A stretch of 64,000 nucleotides of DNA, from the NCBI GenBank assembly GCA_002013415.1, contig MAEX01000008.1, positions 186,001-250,000 of the forward strand, given 5' to 3'. The translations under genes were made by a program, and so were the position numbers. The first letter of the stretch is position 1. Each line of letters begins with the position of its first letter. Below the pieces are notes generated by a model. The model saw only the letters and a program-made list of their open reading frames with translations, was not told the DNA's origin and searched no databases. Origin of the DNA: Mycobacterium sp. D16Q14 (GTDB taxonomy: Bacteria > Actinomycetota > Actinomycetes > Mycobacteriales > Mycobacteriaceae). Positions 17,470 through 28,075 of the stretch are shown piece after piece.

Positions 17470-19017
17470 GTGTTCTTCGACCTGAGTGTGCGAGATTTCC
17501 TGGACCGTGCCGAGTTGGTCTATCCCGACCGTGTCGGGGTAGTCGACGAGCCGGCGCAACCGGCGTCCTCCTGGGGGGCGTTGAGCTACCGGCAGCTCGC
17601 CGAGCGGGCACGTGGGCAAGCCGCGTCGCTCGACGATCTCGGCGTCGGACCCGGGGAGCGCGTGGCGATCGTCTCTCAGAACAGCGCGCGACTGCTCACC
17701 TCGTTCTTCGGGGTGTCCGGGTGGGGACGGATCCTGGTGCCCATCAACTTTCGCTTGGCGCCCGCCGAGATCGAGTACATCATCGAGCATTCGCGCGCCT
17801 CGGTGCTGATTGTGGATCCGGAGGTGCGCGGCCTGCTGGATACCGTGCGCGCCCCTCACAACTTCGTGCTGGGTGAGGACGACGCCGCGATATTCGGTAA
17901 AACCGGCGAGGAGGAGTCGCCGAACCCGGCTAGCCCCTGCCCGTGGTCGTGCGTTGAATCATCCACCGCCACACTGAATTACACGTCAGGAACCACGAGT
18001 AGGCCCAAGGGTGTGCAGCTGACCCATCGCAACATCTGGCTCAATGCCGTTGTCTTCGGGTTGCACGCGACCCTGCGCGACGACGATGTACTGCTGCACA
18101 CATTGCCGATGTTCCACTGCAACGGCTGGGGTTGGCCGTACGCGGCGACCGGAATGGGTGGCCGGCACATCGTGCTGCGCAAGATCGACGGAGACGAGAT
18201 CCTGCGACGCGTGCAGGATCACGGTGTCACCGTGATGTGTGCGGCCCCAACGGTCGTCGATTCCGTTCTGGATGCCGCCGCGCGTTGGCAAGGACCTATT
18301 CCGGGCCGAGAGCGGGTCCGGATCATCGTCGCGGGAGCGCCGCCTCCGACGCGCACGATCGCCCGGGTGCGTGCCGAGCTCGGCTGGGAGTTCATCCAGA
18401 TTTATGGGCTTACCGAAACCGCGCCGCTCATCACGATGAATCGGTTTCGGTCAGAATGGGCAGACCTCGACGACCATCAGCAGGCGCGCATGCTGGGCCG
18501 CGCGGGCGCTCCGGCGATCGGTGTCCGGGTATCGATCGCCGAGGACGGCGAGGTGCTCACGCAGTCGAATACGAATCTCGACGGTTACTGGGACCAGCCG
18601 GAGGCCACCACGGAGGCGTTGGCAGGCAATTGGTTTCACACCGGTGACCGCGGATCGATGTCCGAGGGTTACCTCAGCATCTCGGACCGCAAGAAGGACA
18701 TCATCATCACTGGTGGCGAGAACGTGTCGTCCATCGAAGTGGAAGACGCGCTGATATCTCATCCGGGGGTTCGGGAGGCCGCGGTCGTTGGCGTGCCCGA
18801 CGAGAAGTGGGGCGAGCTCGTCACGGCGGTGGTGGTGATCGCTGAGGCGGCCCCAGGGGCTGATCCGCCAACGGGACCGGATCTCGTCGCGCACTGCCGG
18901 GAGCATCTGGCCGGGTACAAGTGCCCCAAGCGTGTCGAGTTCGTCGACGCTTTACCCAGAACCGCCACCGGCAAGATTCAGAAGTTCAAGGTTCGCGCGC
19001 AGCTCACCGGAGACTAG
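17470..19017 (+). CDS. Fatty-acid--CoA ligase (FadD/AMP-binding family)
   Basis: Activates a carboxylic acid as acyl-adenylate and acyl-CoA. The 515-residue protein has the AMP-binding P-loop YTSGTTSRPKGVQLTHRN, the A5-type motif QIYGLTETAP, HTGDRG, the hinge SDRKKDIIITGGENVSSIEVE-type motif and C-terminal catalytic lysine motif PRTATGKIQKFK. GTG 17470 is preferred because AGGA lies 7 nt upstream; the frame is open from 17398 but no ribosome site precedes that GTG. The substrate is not predictable; the HCNGWGWPYA pocket motif is typical of medium/long-chain or aryl ligases. It is not part of the tuberculosis tmk-mtrA interval. Confidence 0.88.
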   Translation: MFFDLSVRDFLDRAELVYPDRVGVVDEPAQPASSWGALSYRQLAERARGQAASLDDLGVGPGERVAIVSQNSARLLTSFFGVSGWGRILVPINFRLAPAEIEYIIEHSRASVLIVDPEVRGLLDTVRAPHNFVLGEDDAAIFGKTGEEESPNPASPCPWSCVESSTATLNYTSGTTSRPKGVQLTHRNIWLNAVVFGLHATLRDDDVLLHTLPMFHCNGWGWPYAATGMGGRHIVLRKIDGDEILRRVQDHGVTVMCAAPTVVDSVLDAAARWQGPIPGRERVRIIVAGAPPPTRTIARVRAELGWEFIQIYGLTETAPLITMNRFRSEWADLDDHQQARMLGRAGAPAIGVRVSIAEDGEVLTQSNTNLDGYWDQPEATTEALAGNWFHTGDRGSMSEGYLSISDRKKDIIITGGENVSSIEVEDALISHPGVREAAVVGVPDEKWGELVTAVVVIAEAAPGADPPTGPDLVAHCREHLAGYKCPKRVEFVDALPRTATGKIQKFKVRAQLTGD

Positions 19018-19068
19018 TTCGCAACTCGCCCCCTTGGTACCCCGGTTTTGTCACGATCTAGTGACACG

Positions 19069-19755
19069 ATGGGATCTATGAGGCAAAGGATCCTTGTTGT
19101 CGACGATGACGCGTCATTGGCAGAGATGCTCACCATCGTGTTGCGCGGGGAGGGCTTCGAGACGGCTGTGGTGAGCGACGGTACCCAGGCGCTCACCGCC
19201 GTTCGCGAGCTGCGCCCTGATCTGGTTCTGTTGGACCTCATGCTGCCCGGGATGAATGGCATTGACGTATGCCGGGTGCTGCGTTCCGATTCCGGTGTTC
19301 CGATTGTCATGCTCACCGCCAAGACCGACACCGTTGACGTGGTGCTCGGCCTGGAGTCCGGTGCCGACGACTACATCATGAAGCCGTTCAAGCCCAAGGA
19401 GCTCGTCGCCCGCATCCGTGCCCGGTTGCGGCGTAACGACGATGAGCCGGCCGAACTGCTGAACATCGCGGGTATCGAGATCGATGTGCCCGCGCATAAG
19501 GTCACCCGCGAGGGCGAGCAGATCTCCCTGACCCCGCTGGAGTTCGACCTTCTGGTGGCGCTGGCACGTAAACCGCGCCAGGTGTTTACTCGTGATGTGC
19601 TGCTCGAACAGGTGTGGGGTTACCGTCACCCGGCCGATACCCGGCTGGTGAACGTCCACGTGCAGCGGCTGCGGGCGAAGGTCGAGAAGGACCCGGAGAA
19701 TCCGACCGTGGTGTTGACCGTTCGAGGAGTGGGATATAAGGCCGGACCCCCGTGA
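19069..19755 (+). CDS. mtrA: Response regulator MtrA
   Basis: OmpR-family DNA-binding regulator of division, cell-wall and replication genes. The 228-residue protein equals the tuberculosis length. The receiver domain has the acidic pair DDD at 12-14, phosphoacceptor Asp56 (LLDLMLPG) and Lys in TAKTD. The C-terminal winged helix includes [17 protein letters not shown] and [15 protein letters not shown] end. ATG 19069 aligns with the known M-x-x-M-R-Q-R start; ATG 19078 is an alternative, with CACGAT 7 nt before it. It overlaps mtrB as GTGA. Confidence 0.96.
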   Translation: MGSMRQRILVVDDDASLAEMLTIVLRGEGFETAVVSDGTQALTAVRELRPDLVLLDLMLPGMNGIDVCRVLRSDSGVPIVMLTAKTDTVDVVLGLESGADDYIMKPFKPKELVARIRARLRRNDDEPAELLNIAGIEIDVPAHKVTREGEQISLTPLEFDLLVALARKPRQVFTRDVLLEQVWGYRHPADTRLVNVHVQRLRAKVEKDPENPTVVLTVRGVGYKAGPP

Positions 19756-21479
19756 TCTTCAGCTCGAAGCGGCGCATTCAGCGGCGATCGGCACCACTGA
19801 TACGCGGACTGAAGGCGCTGAGTCGAGCGGTCGGGTTCACCTGGCGCCGTTCCCTGCAGGTGCGGGTGGTGGTGTCCAATTTGGCGCTGTCCTCCCTGGT
19901 CATCCTGATCCTGGGATTTGTGCTCACGAGCCAGGTGACCGATCGCATCCTGGAATCGAAGATTCGGGTCGCGACGGAGGAGATGGAACGTGCGCGGGTC
20001 ATCGTCAGCGATGACGTCGGCGGCGAGGAAACCCGTTCACTACAAAGCAGCCTGGAGCTGGCGCGTAACCAATTGTTGAACGGCAGCAAGGGTTCCGAGG
20101 GCGGGGGCGCCGGGGCGTTCGACGCGGTCCTCCTGGTTCCCGGTGACGGGCCCCGCGAGGCGACATCGTCGGGGCCGGCCACCCAGATCCCGGGCCCGCT
20201 GCGCGAATTCGTGAAGGCCGGCCAGGTCAGTTATCAGTACTCGACCGTGCACACCGAGAACTTCTCGGGGAAGGCCCTTGTCATCGGTTCGCCGACGACG
20301 TCCAAGGTAACCGCGCTCGAGCTGTACCTGGTCTTCCCGCTGTCGAGCGAGGAAAGCACCATTTCGCTGGTGCGCGGAACCATCGTCACCGGCGGTGTGG
20401 TGCTGCTGGTGCTCCTGGCCGCCGCCGCACTGCTGGTCGCACGTCAGGTGGTGCTGCCGGTGCGGTCGGCCTCCCGCATTGCCGAGCGGTTCGCCGAAGG
20501 ACATCTGTCCGAACGCATGCCGGTGCGCGGTGTCGACGATATGGCGCGGCTCGCGGTGTCGTTCAACGATATGGCGGAAAGCCTCTCGCGCGAGATCACC
20601 CAGCTGGAAGAGTTCGGAAATCTGCAGCGCCGCTTCACCTCCGACGTCAGCCATGAACTGCGTACCCCACTGACCACGGTGCGGATGGCGGCCGATCTCA
20701 TTTACGACAACCGTGAGGAGCTCGACCCGGCGCTGCAACGTTCCGCCGAGCTGATGACTAATGAGCTGGACCGGTTTGAAACGCTGCTGGCCGATCTCCT
20801 GGAAATTTCGCGGCACGATGCCGGTGTGGCCGAGCTTGCCGTGGAGCAGGTGGATCTGCGCGACACCGTCAAGACGGTGGTGGCCTCGGTCAAGCACCTC
20901 GCCGACGAGCTGGACACGGTGGTAGAGCTGGACATGCCCGACAGCGAGATCATCGCCGAGGTGGATCCTCGTCGCGTGGAACGGATTCTGCGCAACTTGG
21001 TCGCCAACGCGATCGACCACAGCGAGCACAAGCCCGTCACCATCCGAATGGCCGCCGATGTCGACAGTGTTGCCGTCACCGTGCGAGATCGCGGGGTCGG
21101 CCTGCGTCCCGGTGAGGAAAAACTGGTGTTCAACAGGTTCTGGCGTGCCGACCCGTCGCGCAAGCGTCATTCCGGCGGCACCGGACTGGGGCTGGCGATC
21201 AGCGTCGAGGACGCCCGGTTGCATCAGGGACGGCTGGAGGCGTGGGGCGAACCGGGTAACGGGGCGTTGTTCCGACTGACGGTGCCCTTGGTCCGCGGGC
21301 ATAAAGTGACTACGAGCCCCCTTCCGCTGAACCCCGTCAGCCGTCCGAGTGCTGGTGTGCGCCGGCCGGTTTTGCGGGGAGTACAACCGGCGGAGCGGGG
21401 AACCCAACCGGGGGAGCAGGAGACCACGCCGATGCGGACCTCGGGGGCCAAGACCGAACATGTGCGAGAGTCGTCCTGA
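19752..21479 (+). CDS. mtrB: Sensor histidine kinase MtrB
   Basis: Inner-membrane kinase partner of MtrA. The 575-residue protein has helices at about 42-60 and 211-230, an extracytoplasmic sensor loop between them, a HAMP domain (about 231-283), phosphoacceptor His301 in [13 protein letters not shown], the N box [11 protein letters not shown] and G boxes DRGVGL and [10 protein letters not shown]. The last 65 residues are a Pro/Arg/Gly-rich tail. GTG 19752 overlaps the mtrA stop, and its own stop overlaps lpqB (TGATG), so the three are one coupled operon. Confidence 0.96.
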   Translation: MIFSSKRRIQRRSAPLIRGLKALSRAVGFTWRRSLQVRVVVSNLALSSLVILILGFVLTSQVTDRILESKIRVATEEMERARVIVSDDVGGEETRSLQSSLELARNQLLNGSKGSEGGGAGAFDAVLLVPGDGPREATSSGPATQIPGPLREFVKAGQVSYQYSTVHTENFSGKALVIGSPTTSKVTALELYLVFPLSSEESTISLVRGTIVTGGVVLLVLLAAAALLVARQVVLPVRSASRIAERFAEGHLSERMPVRGVDDMARLAVSFNDMAESLSREITQLEEFGNLQRRFTSDVSHELRTPLTTVRMAADLIYDNREELDPALQRSAELMTNELDRFETLLADLLEISRHDAGVAELAVEQVDLRDTVKTVVASVKHLADELDTVVELDMPDSEIIAEVDPRRVERILRNLVANAIDHSEHKPVTIRMAADVDSVAVTVRDRGVGLRPGEEKLVFNRFWRADPSRKRHSGGTGLGLAISVEDARLHQGRLEAWGEPGNGALFRLTVPLVRGHKVTTSPLPLNPVSRPSAGVRRPVLRGVQPAERGTQPGEQETTPMRTSGAKTEHVRESS

Positions 21480-23230
21480 TGCGGCGCACGGTGGCCGCGA
21501 TCCTGACCGCGGTGGCACTCGGGATCACCGGCTGTGCCGGGGTGCCGTCCTCCTCTTCTCCGCAGGCCATCGGAACGGTGCAGCGGCCGCTGCCGCCGGG
21601 GGTCCCGGCGCCCACGCCGGGAATGGAACCCGAGACGGTATTGCGCGAGTTCTTGAAGGCCACCGCCGAACCGTCGAACAGGCACCGGGCCGCCCGGCAG
21701 TTCCTCACCGAATCCGGCTCGCGGACATGGGATGACGCGGGCGACGCGGTGCTCATCGAGTCACCGATATTCGCCGACCAACGCGGCGTCGACCGGTGGA
21801 CGATCAACGTGCGCGCCAACAAATTGGGCACCTTGTCCGATATCGGGGTGTTCGAGACCGCTCAGGGGGATACCCAAGATCCCCAATTCACCTTGGTGAA
21901 GGTCAACGGCGAGTGGCGAATCGACACGCTCCCCAATGGAGTCTTCCTGGACTGGGCGCAGTTCCAGGCCACCTATCGGCGATACACCGTGTACTTCGCG
22001 GATCCCGCCGGTCGCACCGTGGTGCCCGATCCGCGCTATGTGGCGGTGAACGACCCCGATTCGCTGGCCACCGAGCTCGTCTACAAACTCTTATCCGGTC
22101 CGCGCCCGGAACTGGCCGGGGCGGTGCGTAATCACCTGAACGGCCTGCGGTTGCGTGGACCCGTGACACGCGCCGATGGCAGCAGGGTGGACGTGGGGCG
22201 TGGCTACGGCGGCGTGCGCGTCGATCTGGAAGGCGATCTGACACCCGATCAGCGGACCAGGCAGTTCCTTGCCGCGCAGGTGATTTGGACACTGTCGCGC
22301 GCCGGTATCGCCGGGCCGTACGTCCTGCAGGTCAATGGTGCTCCGTTGGATGAGCAATTGGCGCAGGGCTGGAGCACGCAGAATGTCGCGTCGACCGACC
22401 CCGGTGCTTCCGAGGGCGCGGGAGTGGGTCTCTACGGACTGCTGAATGGATCGCTGGTGACGGTCGACCGTGACACGGCAGTGCCGGTGCGCGGATCGTT
22501 TGGCCAAGTGGGAAGCCAAGTTTCGGCAGCACTATCGCGCAGTGGGCGTCAGGTGGCGTCGGTGATCCGGGTGCAGGCCGGAGAAGATCCGCTGATGTCG
22601 ATGTGGGTGGGCGCCAACGGTGCGAACGGTAGCGAGGCTGTCGGCGGTAAGACGTTGACCCGCCCGACCTGGGCCCTTGACGACGCGGTATGGGTGGTCA
22701 TCGATGGTGGCCGGGTGGTCAGGGTCATCCAGGAAGCCACCACGGCCATGGTGGCGGTGTTGCCTGTCGAATCATCGGCGGTGGCGCAGAACTACAAGGG
22801 ACAGATCACCGAGCTGGCGTTGTCACGCGATGGTACGCGTGCCGCCATGATCATCGACGGCCAGGTGATCATGGCGACGGTTGTACAGACCGATAGCGGC
22901 GATTACGCACTGGTGCACCCGCGCCGTCTCGGTTTCGGCCTCGGAAACTCCGCGGTATCGCTGGCCTGGCGTACCGGTGACGACATCGTGGTGGCGCGTA
23001 ACGATGGGTCGCACCTGGTGGCCAACGTGAATCTCGACGGAGTGAACTCCGATCTGGACGACCGCAATCTGCTGACTCCGGTATCGACGATTGTCGCCTC
23101 GCCGGCCATCATCTACATCGCCGATGCGCGTGGCGTGCTGCAGCTGACGGGACTGGGCACGCCGGAGGAGCGGTGGATCGAGGTGCGTCCACTGATGACA
23201 CCGCAGGCGATACCCGTGCTGACGGGCTAG
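21479..23230 (+). CDS. lpqB: Lipoprotein LpqB
   Basis: Lipoprotein of the MtrAB three-component system that modulates MtrB. The 583-residue precursor has a short basic n-region, hydrophobic stretch and lipobox ending GITGC with lipidated Cys19. A GerMN-type domain occupies the middle ([20 protein letters not shown]) and a beta-propeller-like C-terminal domain follows ([16 protein letters not shown]). The start overlaps the mtrB stop. Its stop overlaps that of the convergent acyl-CoA dehydrogenase by four bases. Confidence 0.95.
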   Translation: MRRTVAAILTAVALGITGCAGVPSSSSPQAIGTVQRPLPPGVPAPTPGMEPETVLREFLKATAEPSNRHRAARQFLTESGSRTWDDAGDAVLIESPIFADQRGVDRWTINVRANKLGTLSDIGVFETAQGDTQDPQFTLVKVNGEWRIDTLPNGVFLDWAQFQATYRRYTVYFADPAGRTVVPDPRYVAVNDPDSLATELVYKLLSGPRPELAGAVRNHLNGLRLRGPVTRADGSRVDVGRGYGGVRVDLEGDLTPDQRTRQFLAAQVIWTLSRAGIAGPYVLQVNGAPLDEQLAQGWSTQNVASTDPGASEGAGVGLYGLLNGSLVTVDRDTAVPVRGSFGQVGSQVSAALSRSGRQVASVIRVQAGEDPLMSMWVGANGANGSEAVGGKTLTRPTWALDDAVWVVIDGGRVVRVIQEATTAMVAVLPVESSAVAQNYKGQITELALSRDGTRAAMIIDGQVIMATVVQTDSGDYALVHPRRLGFGLGNSAVSLAWRTGDDIVVARNDGSHLVANVNLDGVNSDLDDRNLLTPVSTIVASPAIIYIADARGVLQLTGLGTPEERWIEVRPLMTPQAIPVLTG

Positions 23231-25176
23231 TTTTCGGCGATCATCTCCGTGGCGAGGAGCGCTTCAGGAATTCCGAAAGCGTCGACCAGAGTGCGCAGAT
23301 GCGGACGCAGCTCCTCGCACAGCTGGTTGACACCGCGTCTGATGGCCTTCGCCCGTTCGGTCGAAACATGCCGGTGCATCAGGAACCAGGACAGGTCGGT
23401 TTCGAGCGCACTGTAGACAAACAGATCGCACAGCTTTTCCAGCAGCTCTTGTGCTGACTTGCTGTCGCAGCTGTCGATTGCCTCGATGAACGCCTCCAGC
23501 ACCACCCGCTCGGTGTGAGCGGAGCCGACCTTGAGGATGTGGTCTTGCGCGGAGTTGAAGACCTCGAACGGATCCTCGTCGTCGGATTGGGCGCGTTGCA
23601 TCCGGGTGGCCGCGGTGCGCAGCAGATGATCCTCGCGGTTGCGCAGCAGGCGTAGCTGGGTGCCGCGGTTGCTCAGCTCGGATTCCTCAACGTTCTCGTC
23701 GGAGGAGTCCAGGATGGTCTGAATGACCTGTCGTGCCGCGGAGCGTTCCAGGATTACGTCGCGGGCCATGCCGGCGATAAACCGCGTCCAGCCCACGGCG
23801 TTGAGGCCACGCACGTCCTCGCCGTAGGACGACAGGAGTTCCTTGGCCACCAGCTGGGTGAGCACGGTGTTATCGCCCTCGAAGGTGGTGAATACATCGA
23901 TGTCGCGCCGCAGAATGGTGAGCTGGTTGGCATCGAGGTACCCGGCGCCGCCGCACGCTTCCCGGCATACGGTGATGGTGTTCTGGGCATGCCAGCTGGT
24001 CGTGGCCTTCAAACCCGCTGCGGTGCTTTCCAGCTGACGCTGTCGGTCGCCGTCCACCTCATCTGCGGTCTGTACTTCATGCAGCTCTTCGGTGAGTTCG
24101 TTCTGTGCGAACGCGAGCGCGTACGACCGTGCGATCAAGGGCAGAAGCTTGCGTTGATGCACGAGGTAATCGGCGATGATCACTTCGTCGTCGCTGTCCG
24201 GAGTGTCGAACTGCTTACGTACCAGGGCATATCGCGACGCGATGGTCAGCGCCTTGCGTGCCGCCGCACCCGAGGTGGCGGCGACGCTCACCCGTCCGCG
24301 GATGAGTGTGCCCAGCATGGTGAAGAACCGCTTGTTCTCGTTCTCGATGGGCGAGCTGTACGAGCCATCGGCGGCGACGTCCGCATATTTGTTGAGCAAG
24401 TTGGCGCGTGGCACCCGCAGGTTGTCGAACACGATGCGCCCGTTGTCGACCCCGGCGAGACCGCCCTTGTATCCGCAGTCGCTGGTAGTGACGCCGGGCA
24501 GGTCGTTGCCGTCCGCGCTCCTGATCGGTACTACAAAACAATGCACTCCGCGACCGGTGGCCTCCTCGCCGGGCCCGCCGGTGACGAGCTGCGCGAAAAC
24601 CGCTGCCACGGTGGCATGCTCGGCGGCGCCGCCGATGTAGTCCTTGCGCGCCAGTGAGCCCTCGGAGTTGATGACGAAGTCGCCGGTCTGGCTGTCATAG
24701 GTCGCGATGGTCTGCAAGGCCTGAACGTTGGAGCCATGGCCGGTCTCGGTCATGGCGAAACAGCCGAGCACATCGAGGTTGATCAGCGGGACCACGTACT
24801 GCTCGTGATGGGTTGCGGTGCCCAGGTTTTCGATCGCGCCGCCGAAAAGTCCCCACTGCACACCGGCCTTGACCATGAGCGACAGGTCCGCGTAGCCGAG
24901 CATCTCGATGCCGACAATCGCTGCCCCGACATCGCCGGTGCCGCCGTGTTCCTTGCGGAATCCCGCCTGCGGCAAGCCATGGGGCACCAGCTCGCGCATG
25001 ATCTGCAGCGATCGTGCGCGCGCCTCCTCGAGCGTCAGCGACGGGTCGGGTAGCAGGTCGGCACGGTTCAGGTATTCGCGGGCGGCGTCGCGTATCGGAC
25101 CGAAACGGCCGTCGAGTGCAACGCGCAGGTTTGAGGTGAGGATGTCGGCATCGGCGGGTGCTGTCCGGGTCTCCAT
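23227..25176 (-). CDS. Acyl-CoA dehydrogenase / acyl-CoA oxidase-like protein
   Basis: Flavoprotein for alpha,beta-oxidation of acyl-CoA. At 649 aa it is longer than normal 380-residue dehydrogenases and follows the peroxisomal oxidase plan: N-terminal helical domain, FAD domain with [14 protein letters not shown]-terminal helical domain with [16 protein letters not shown], catalytic glutamate region [12 protein letters not shown], then an additional domain to the end. A TAGGCT box 7 nt before the ATG suggests a leaderless mRNA. It is absent from the corresponding M. tuberculosis interval, part of an accessory block between lpqB and comF. Confidence 0.9.
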   Translation of the reverse strand: METRTAPADADILTSNLRVALDGRFGPIRDAAREYLNRADLLPDPSLTLEEARARSLQIMRELVPHGLPQAGFRKEHGGTGDVGAAIVGIEMLGYADLSLMVKAGVQWGLFGGAIENLGTATHHEQYVVPLINLDVLGCFAMTETGHGSNVQALQTIATYDSQTGDFVINSEGSLARKDYIGGAAEHATVAAVFAQLVTGGPGEEATGRGVHCFVVPIRSADGNDLPGVTTSDCGYKGGLAGVDNGRIVFDNLRVPRANLLNKYADVAADGSYSSPIENENKRFFTMLGTLIRGRVSVAATSGAAARKALTIASRYALVRKQFDTPDSDDEVIIADYLVHQRKLLPLIARSYALAFAQNELTEELHEVQTADEVDGDRQRQLESTAAGLKATTSWHAQNTITVCREACGGAGYLDANQLTILRRDIDVFTTFEGDNTVLTQLVAKELLSSYGEDVRGLNAVGWTRFIAGMARDVILERSAARQVIQTILDSSDENVEESELSNRGTQLRLLRNREDHLLRTAATRMQRAQSDDEDPFEVFNSAQDHILKVGSAHTERVVLEAFIEAIDSCDSKSAQELLEKLCDLFVYSALETDLSWFLMHRHVSTERAKAIRRGVNQLCEELRPHLRTLVDAFGIPEALLATEMIAEN

Positions 25177-25183
25177 GAATCCG

Positions 25184-25189
25184 AGCCTA
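25184..25189 (-). promoter_or_regulatory. -10 box of leaderless acyl-CoA dehydrogenase transcript
   Basis: TAGGCT on the minus strand, 7 nt before the ATG at 25176. Confidence 0.5.
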
Positions 25190-25237
25190 GTCAGATCGAG
25201 TCGGCGGCAGCGGTGTTCTGCGGCACGCCGTGCGTGT

Positions 25238-25275
25238 ATACCGACCAGTGGTCTAACATACCGACCAGTGGTCTA
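25238..25275. promoter_or_regulatory. Tandem TetR-type operators with embedded -10 box
   Basis: The 18-base unit ATACCGACCAGTGGTCTA occurs twice, at 25238-25255 and 25258-25275. Each contains the palindrome GACCA-G-TGGTC, and the two centres are exactly 20 bp apart, about two helical turns. TAACAT (25254-25259), a TANNNT -10 box, is embedded between them. A repressor dimer pair here would shut off the membrane protein-TetR operon that follows. Autoregulation by the downstream TetR protein is the simplest reading. Confidence 0.7.
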
Positions 25276-25303
25276 TTTTCGCCGTTCGAAAGGAGTTCGC
25301 GTC

Positions 25304-25726
25304 ATGACAACCGCGCCCACTACGGAGGTTCCGGCCCAGCGCACGCGCGCATTTGCGCGGGTGATCGGTCCATTCGTCGCCACCGTCACCACCGTCATCG
25401 CGATTCGCGTGGGCGGGCCCGGCTTCCTCAGTGACAGCTTCTTCAAGGACCCCATGTGGGCGTGGCTCTTCGGCGCGCTGCTGCTCTTCTGTGGGCTGAT
25501 GATCATCGCCTTCCACCAGTTCTGGAGGGGACTCGCGCCGGTGCTCATCTCGCTGTTCGGCTGGTTTCTGGCACTGCGGGGATTTGTGCTGTTGGCATTT
25601 CCTCAGCTGATGCAAAGTGGCGTTGAGGTGTCGGTGCCCGCGGTCGGTGCGGTCCGTGTCTTCTTTGCGATCCTGGCGGTCATCGGCGTGTATCTGACAT
25701 ACGTGGGCTGGATCAGGAAGCCCTGA
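25304..25726 (+). CDS. Four-helix membrane protein, unknown function
   Basis: A 140-residue protein with hydrophobic helices at about 20-38, 49-67, 72-92 and 112-132, ending in a short basic tail (WIRKP). No catalytic or transport motif is recognised. The ATG has a good SD (AAAGGAG). It lies three bases before a TetR gene and behind tandem operators, so it is probably an inducible gene under that regulator. It may work with the divergent acyl-CoA dehydrogenase, but only the position suggests this. Confidence 0.75.
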   Translation: MTTAPTTEVPAQRTRAFARVIGPFVATVTTVIAIRVGGPGFLSDSFFKDPMWAWLFGALLLFCGLMIIAFHQFWRGLAPVLISLFGWFLALRGFVLLAFPQLMQSGVEVSVPAVGAVRVFFAILAVIGVYLTYVGWIRKP

Positions 25727-25729
25727 CCC

Positions 25730-26434
25730 GTGCCGCGTGTGGTGAAACATCCGGAGGTGCGCCGGACCGAATTGCTCGATCTGGCGATGGCCCTGTTTCT
25801 GGAGCGTGGCTACGACACGGTGAGTCTCAACGATCTCATCGCCACCTCCGGGATTTCGAAAGGTGCCTTTTATCATTACTTTTCCTCAAAGGAGGCCCTG
25901 GTGGCCGCGCTGTCGGAGCGCAGCGTGCATCAGGCCTTCGCGGAGTTGAGCCCGGTCTTCGCCGAGCCGGGGGTGGGTGCGTTGGAGCGGCTGAACGCGG
26001 GCCTGCGCGCCAGCTACGAGGTCAAGATGGCTCTCGGTGCACCGGAGAGCATCGCGGCGATGATGTCGATGTTGCGGCCGGAGAATCAGTCGCTGCTGCG
26101 CAGGATCTCGGCGATCTGGGAGGACAAGTTTCGGCCGGTGCTCACCGAGGTGATCGCGCGCGGGGTTGCCGAGGGAGTGTTCGAGACATTCGATCCGGAG
26201 GGCGTCGGTGACATGATCCAGGGCTTTGCGGCCAACATGGGTGCCACCATGCACCGGATCATCGCCGCGCCCGACGCGCGCGCGCGCGCCGACGCGATCG
26301 ATGCCGCGGTCCAGCGTCAGCGGCTCTATGGTGTTGCCACCGACCGGATTCTCGGGCTGCCCGACGGCACGATCGCGGTGCTGGATCGCAGTCAGATCGA
26401 GAGGCTGGTCGCGGCACTGCCTCGCAGTTATTAG
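25730..26434 (+). CDS. TetR/AcrR family regulator
   Basis: A 234-residue repressor with the N-terminal helix-turn-helix LNDLIATSGISKGAFYHYFS (about 35-54) and a C-terminal ligand/dimerisation domain. GTG 25730 follows the previous stop by three bases, so it is co-transcribed with the membrane protein. The likely target is the tandem operator at 25238-25275. It overlaps the convergent membrane gene by four bases at its 3' end. The ligand is unknown. Confidence 0.85.
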   Translation: MPRVVKHPEVRRTELLDLAMALFLERGYDTVSLNDLIATSGISKGAFYHYFSSKEALVAALSERSVHQAFAELSPVFAEPGVGALERLNAGLRASYEVKMALGAPESIAAMMSMLRPENQSLLRRISAIWEDKFRPVLTEVIARGVAEGVFETFDPEGVGDMIQGFAANMGATMHRIIAAPDARARADAIDAAVQRQRLYGVATDRILGLPDGTIAVLDRSQIERLVAALPRSY

Positions 26435-27060
26435 CTCGGGCGCAGCGGCATGCCCGCATGGATGGCGAATGCAATTCCTATGCCGACGGCGAGCCCGACG
26501 ACAATCGCGATGGGCACCCGCCACGCCGCGTGCGCACGTACCGCGCTTAGCGCGGTGAGGATCGCGATCACCAATGCGGTGACGCCGGTGCCGACGGCGC
26601 CGTATGCCGTGAAGAGAACGTCGCCGTAATGGGTCCGGAGCTTGAGCAGCGACCCGAGACCGATGGCGTCGAGAACGTTTTCCGCGACGTACGCCCGCCA
26701 CACCGGCACGAGACCGGCCAGTGCTGCAGCGGAGGTGGCTAGTGCACACGCGACCAGACGTGAACGCACGCAACCGAAACGGCCGCGACTCCACATGGCC
26801 GCGATGGCCAGGACAAAAATGCCTGCGATGGCGGTGGCGACCCCTGGTTGTCCGGCCTTGCCTGACAGTGACGCAAATGAGGGGTCGCCGGTTATCCGGC
26901 CGATGCCGGTGACGGTGACCGGCTCCGATGTGCCGATGTCCGCGGAGATGCCCCACCACGGCAAGAAACTGAAACCGATGAGGAGAAGTGCCAGCGGTCC
27001 CGTCATTAATCCCAAGGCCCGCGACGGGATGCTCTCGTCATCGGCGGGGTCAGTCGACAT
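26431..27060 (-). CDS. Membrane protein, unknown function
   Basis: A 209-residue protein with about five hydrophobic segments (19-37, 72-92, 100-120, 145-170, 180-200) and an extracytoplasmic loop with GRITGDPSFASLSGKAG. I do not recognise the family. It is tail-to-tail with the TetR gene and head-to-head with comF, so it is probably a single-gene transcript. Confidence 0.65.
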   Translation of the reverse strand: MSTDPADDESIPSRALGLMTGPLALLLIGFSFLPWWGISADIGTSEPVTVTGIGRITGDPSFASLSGKAGQPGVATAIAGIFVLAIAAMWSRGRFGCVRSRLVACALATSAAALAGLVPVWRAYVAENVLDAIGLGSLLKLRTHYGDVLFTAYGAVGTGVTALVIAILTALSAVRAHAAWRVPIAIVVGLAVGIGIAFAIHAGMPLRPS

Positions 27061-27145
27061 GGGGAATTGATACCACCACGGCGCGCATGCGGAACGCGGA
27101 AATTGCGTGAAGGGATATGTCGGACCCTGCGCGCACAGTCATCGC

Positions 27146-27769
27146 ATGCTCGATCTGATGCTGCCGCTGGCCTGCGGCGGTTGCGGGGCGCCGTCCACCC
27201 GCTGGTGTGAAGCCTGCGCGTGCGCGTTCGCCGCCGAGCCCGTGGTGGTGACGACGCGCGTCGATCCGGGTGTGCCCGTCCTCTCCCTCGGGCGCTATGC
27301 GGGCCCCCGGCGACAGGCGATTGTGACGATGAAGGACCGCGGCCGCCGCGACCTCGCCGTTCCGCTGGGGGCGGCGCTGGCCCGGGGAGTGGGTGAGCTG
27401 CTGCGCTGGCACCTCGTTGAGCAGCCGGTGACATTGGTTCCGGCGCCCACGCGGTGGATCGCGGCGCGTGGACGCGGTGGAGACCCGGTGACCGCCGTAG
27501 CGACGGTCGCCACCCGGATTCCGGGCGTGCACGTTGCGTCGCTGCTGCGCATGAAGATCGGTGCGCGAGATTCGGTCGGACTGTCCATTTCGGCCCGGCA
27601 GCACAACGTCGCCGGACGTGTCACGCTGCGCCGGGCCCCGCGGCCGGCCACCGAATTGGTGCTGGTCGACGATGTCGTAACCACCGGAGCCACCGTTGCC
27701 GAATCGGTCAGAGTGTTGAAATCCGCAGGATTTCGGGTCGCTGCCGTGCTCACGCTGACGTACTCCTAA
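27146..27769 (+). CDS. ComF family phosphoribosyltransferase-like protein
   Basis: A 207-residue ComF/GntX protein. The N-terminal zinc-binding cysteines are visible (LACGGCGAPSTRWCEACAC: Cys10, Cys13, Cys21, Cys24), and the PRPP-binding loop is LVLVDDVVTTGAT near residue 175. In competent bacteria ComF assists DNA uptake; in mycobacteria the role is unknown. ATG 27146 is chosen for the family N-terminus and the CACAGT box 6 nt upstream; the frame extends to a GTG at 27107. Position matches Rv3242c. Confidence 0.85.
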   Translation: MLDLMLPLACGGCGAPSTRWCEACACAFAAEPVVVTTRVDPGVPVLSLGRYAGPRRQAIVTMKDRGRRDLAVPLGAALARGVGELLRWHLVEQPVTLVPAPTRWIAARGRGGDPVTAVATVATRIPGVHVASLLRMKIGARDSVGLSISARQHNVAGRVTLRRAPRPATELVLVDDVVTTGATVAESVRVLKSAGFRVAAVLTLTYS

Positions 27770-28075
27770 AGATCGTATGACGATCTCGAAACGACTCTCA
27801 CGAATCGGTGGCAAGGCGAGTGAACACGGACTACCGTCGGGGCCAACAAGCTATGAACGTTCCGCGTTTGGTGGGTCGAACCGCTCACCAACACGAAACG
27901 CCTGCGTCCCATTCGGCGGAGGAGGTGGTTACCAACCCCAGCGCCGGCGGGCTGCCGTCTCAGAGTTTCAGGCGACTCCGGCGTACTTCAAACATCAAAC
28001 ATGCGCTTCGTCAACATCTTTAGTCCCTAGCGGATGGGTTGAGCGCAAGCGCACTCTCAGTACCGGAGGTATGAG
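27770..28075 (+). other. 306-bp gap before hpf: leader region, no gene supported
   Basis: Holds a modest hairpin (TTGGTG at 27868-27873 with CACCAA at 27886-27891) and two short ATG frames with low third-position GC and no ribosome site. No convincing TANNNT promoter stands out. It is most likely a regulated 5' region of the hibernation factor; the promoter class could not be assigned by eye. Confidence 0.4.

Noticed and set aside
27853..28023. 56-codon frame (MNVPRLVGRT...) in the hpf upstream gap
   Set aside because: No ribosome site, no -10 box at leaderless distance and third-position GC well below neighbouring genes.
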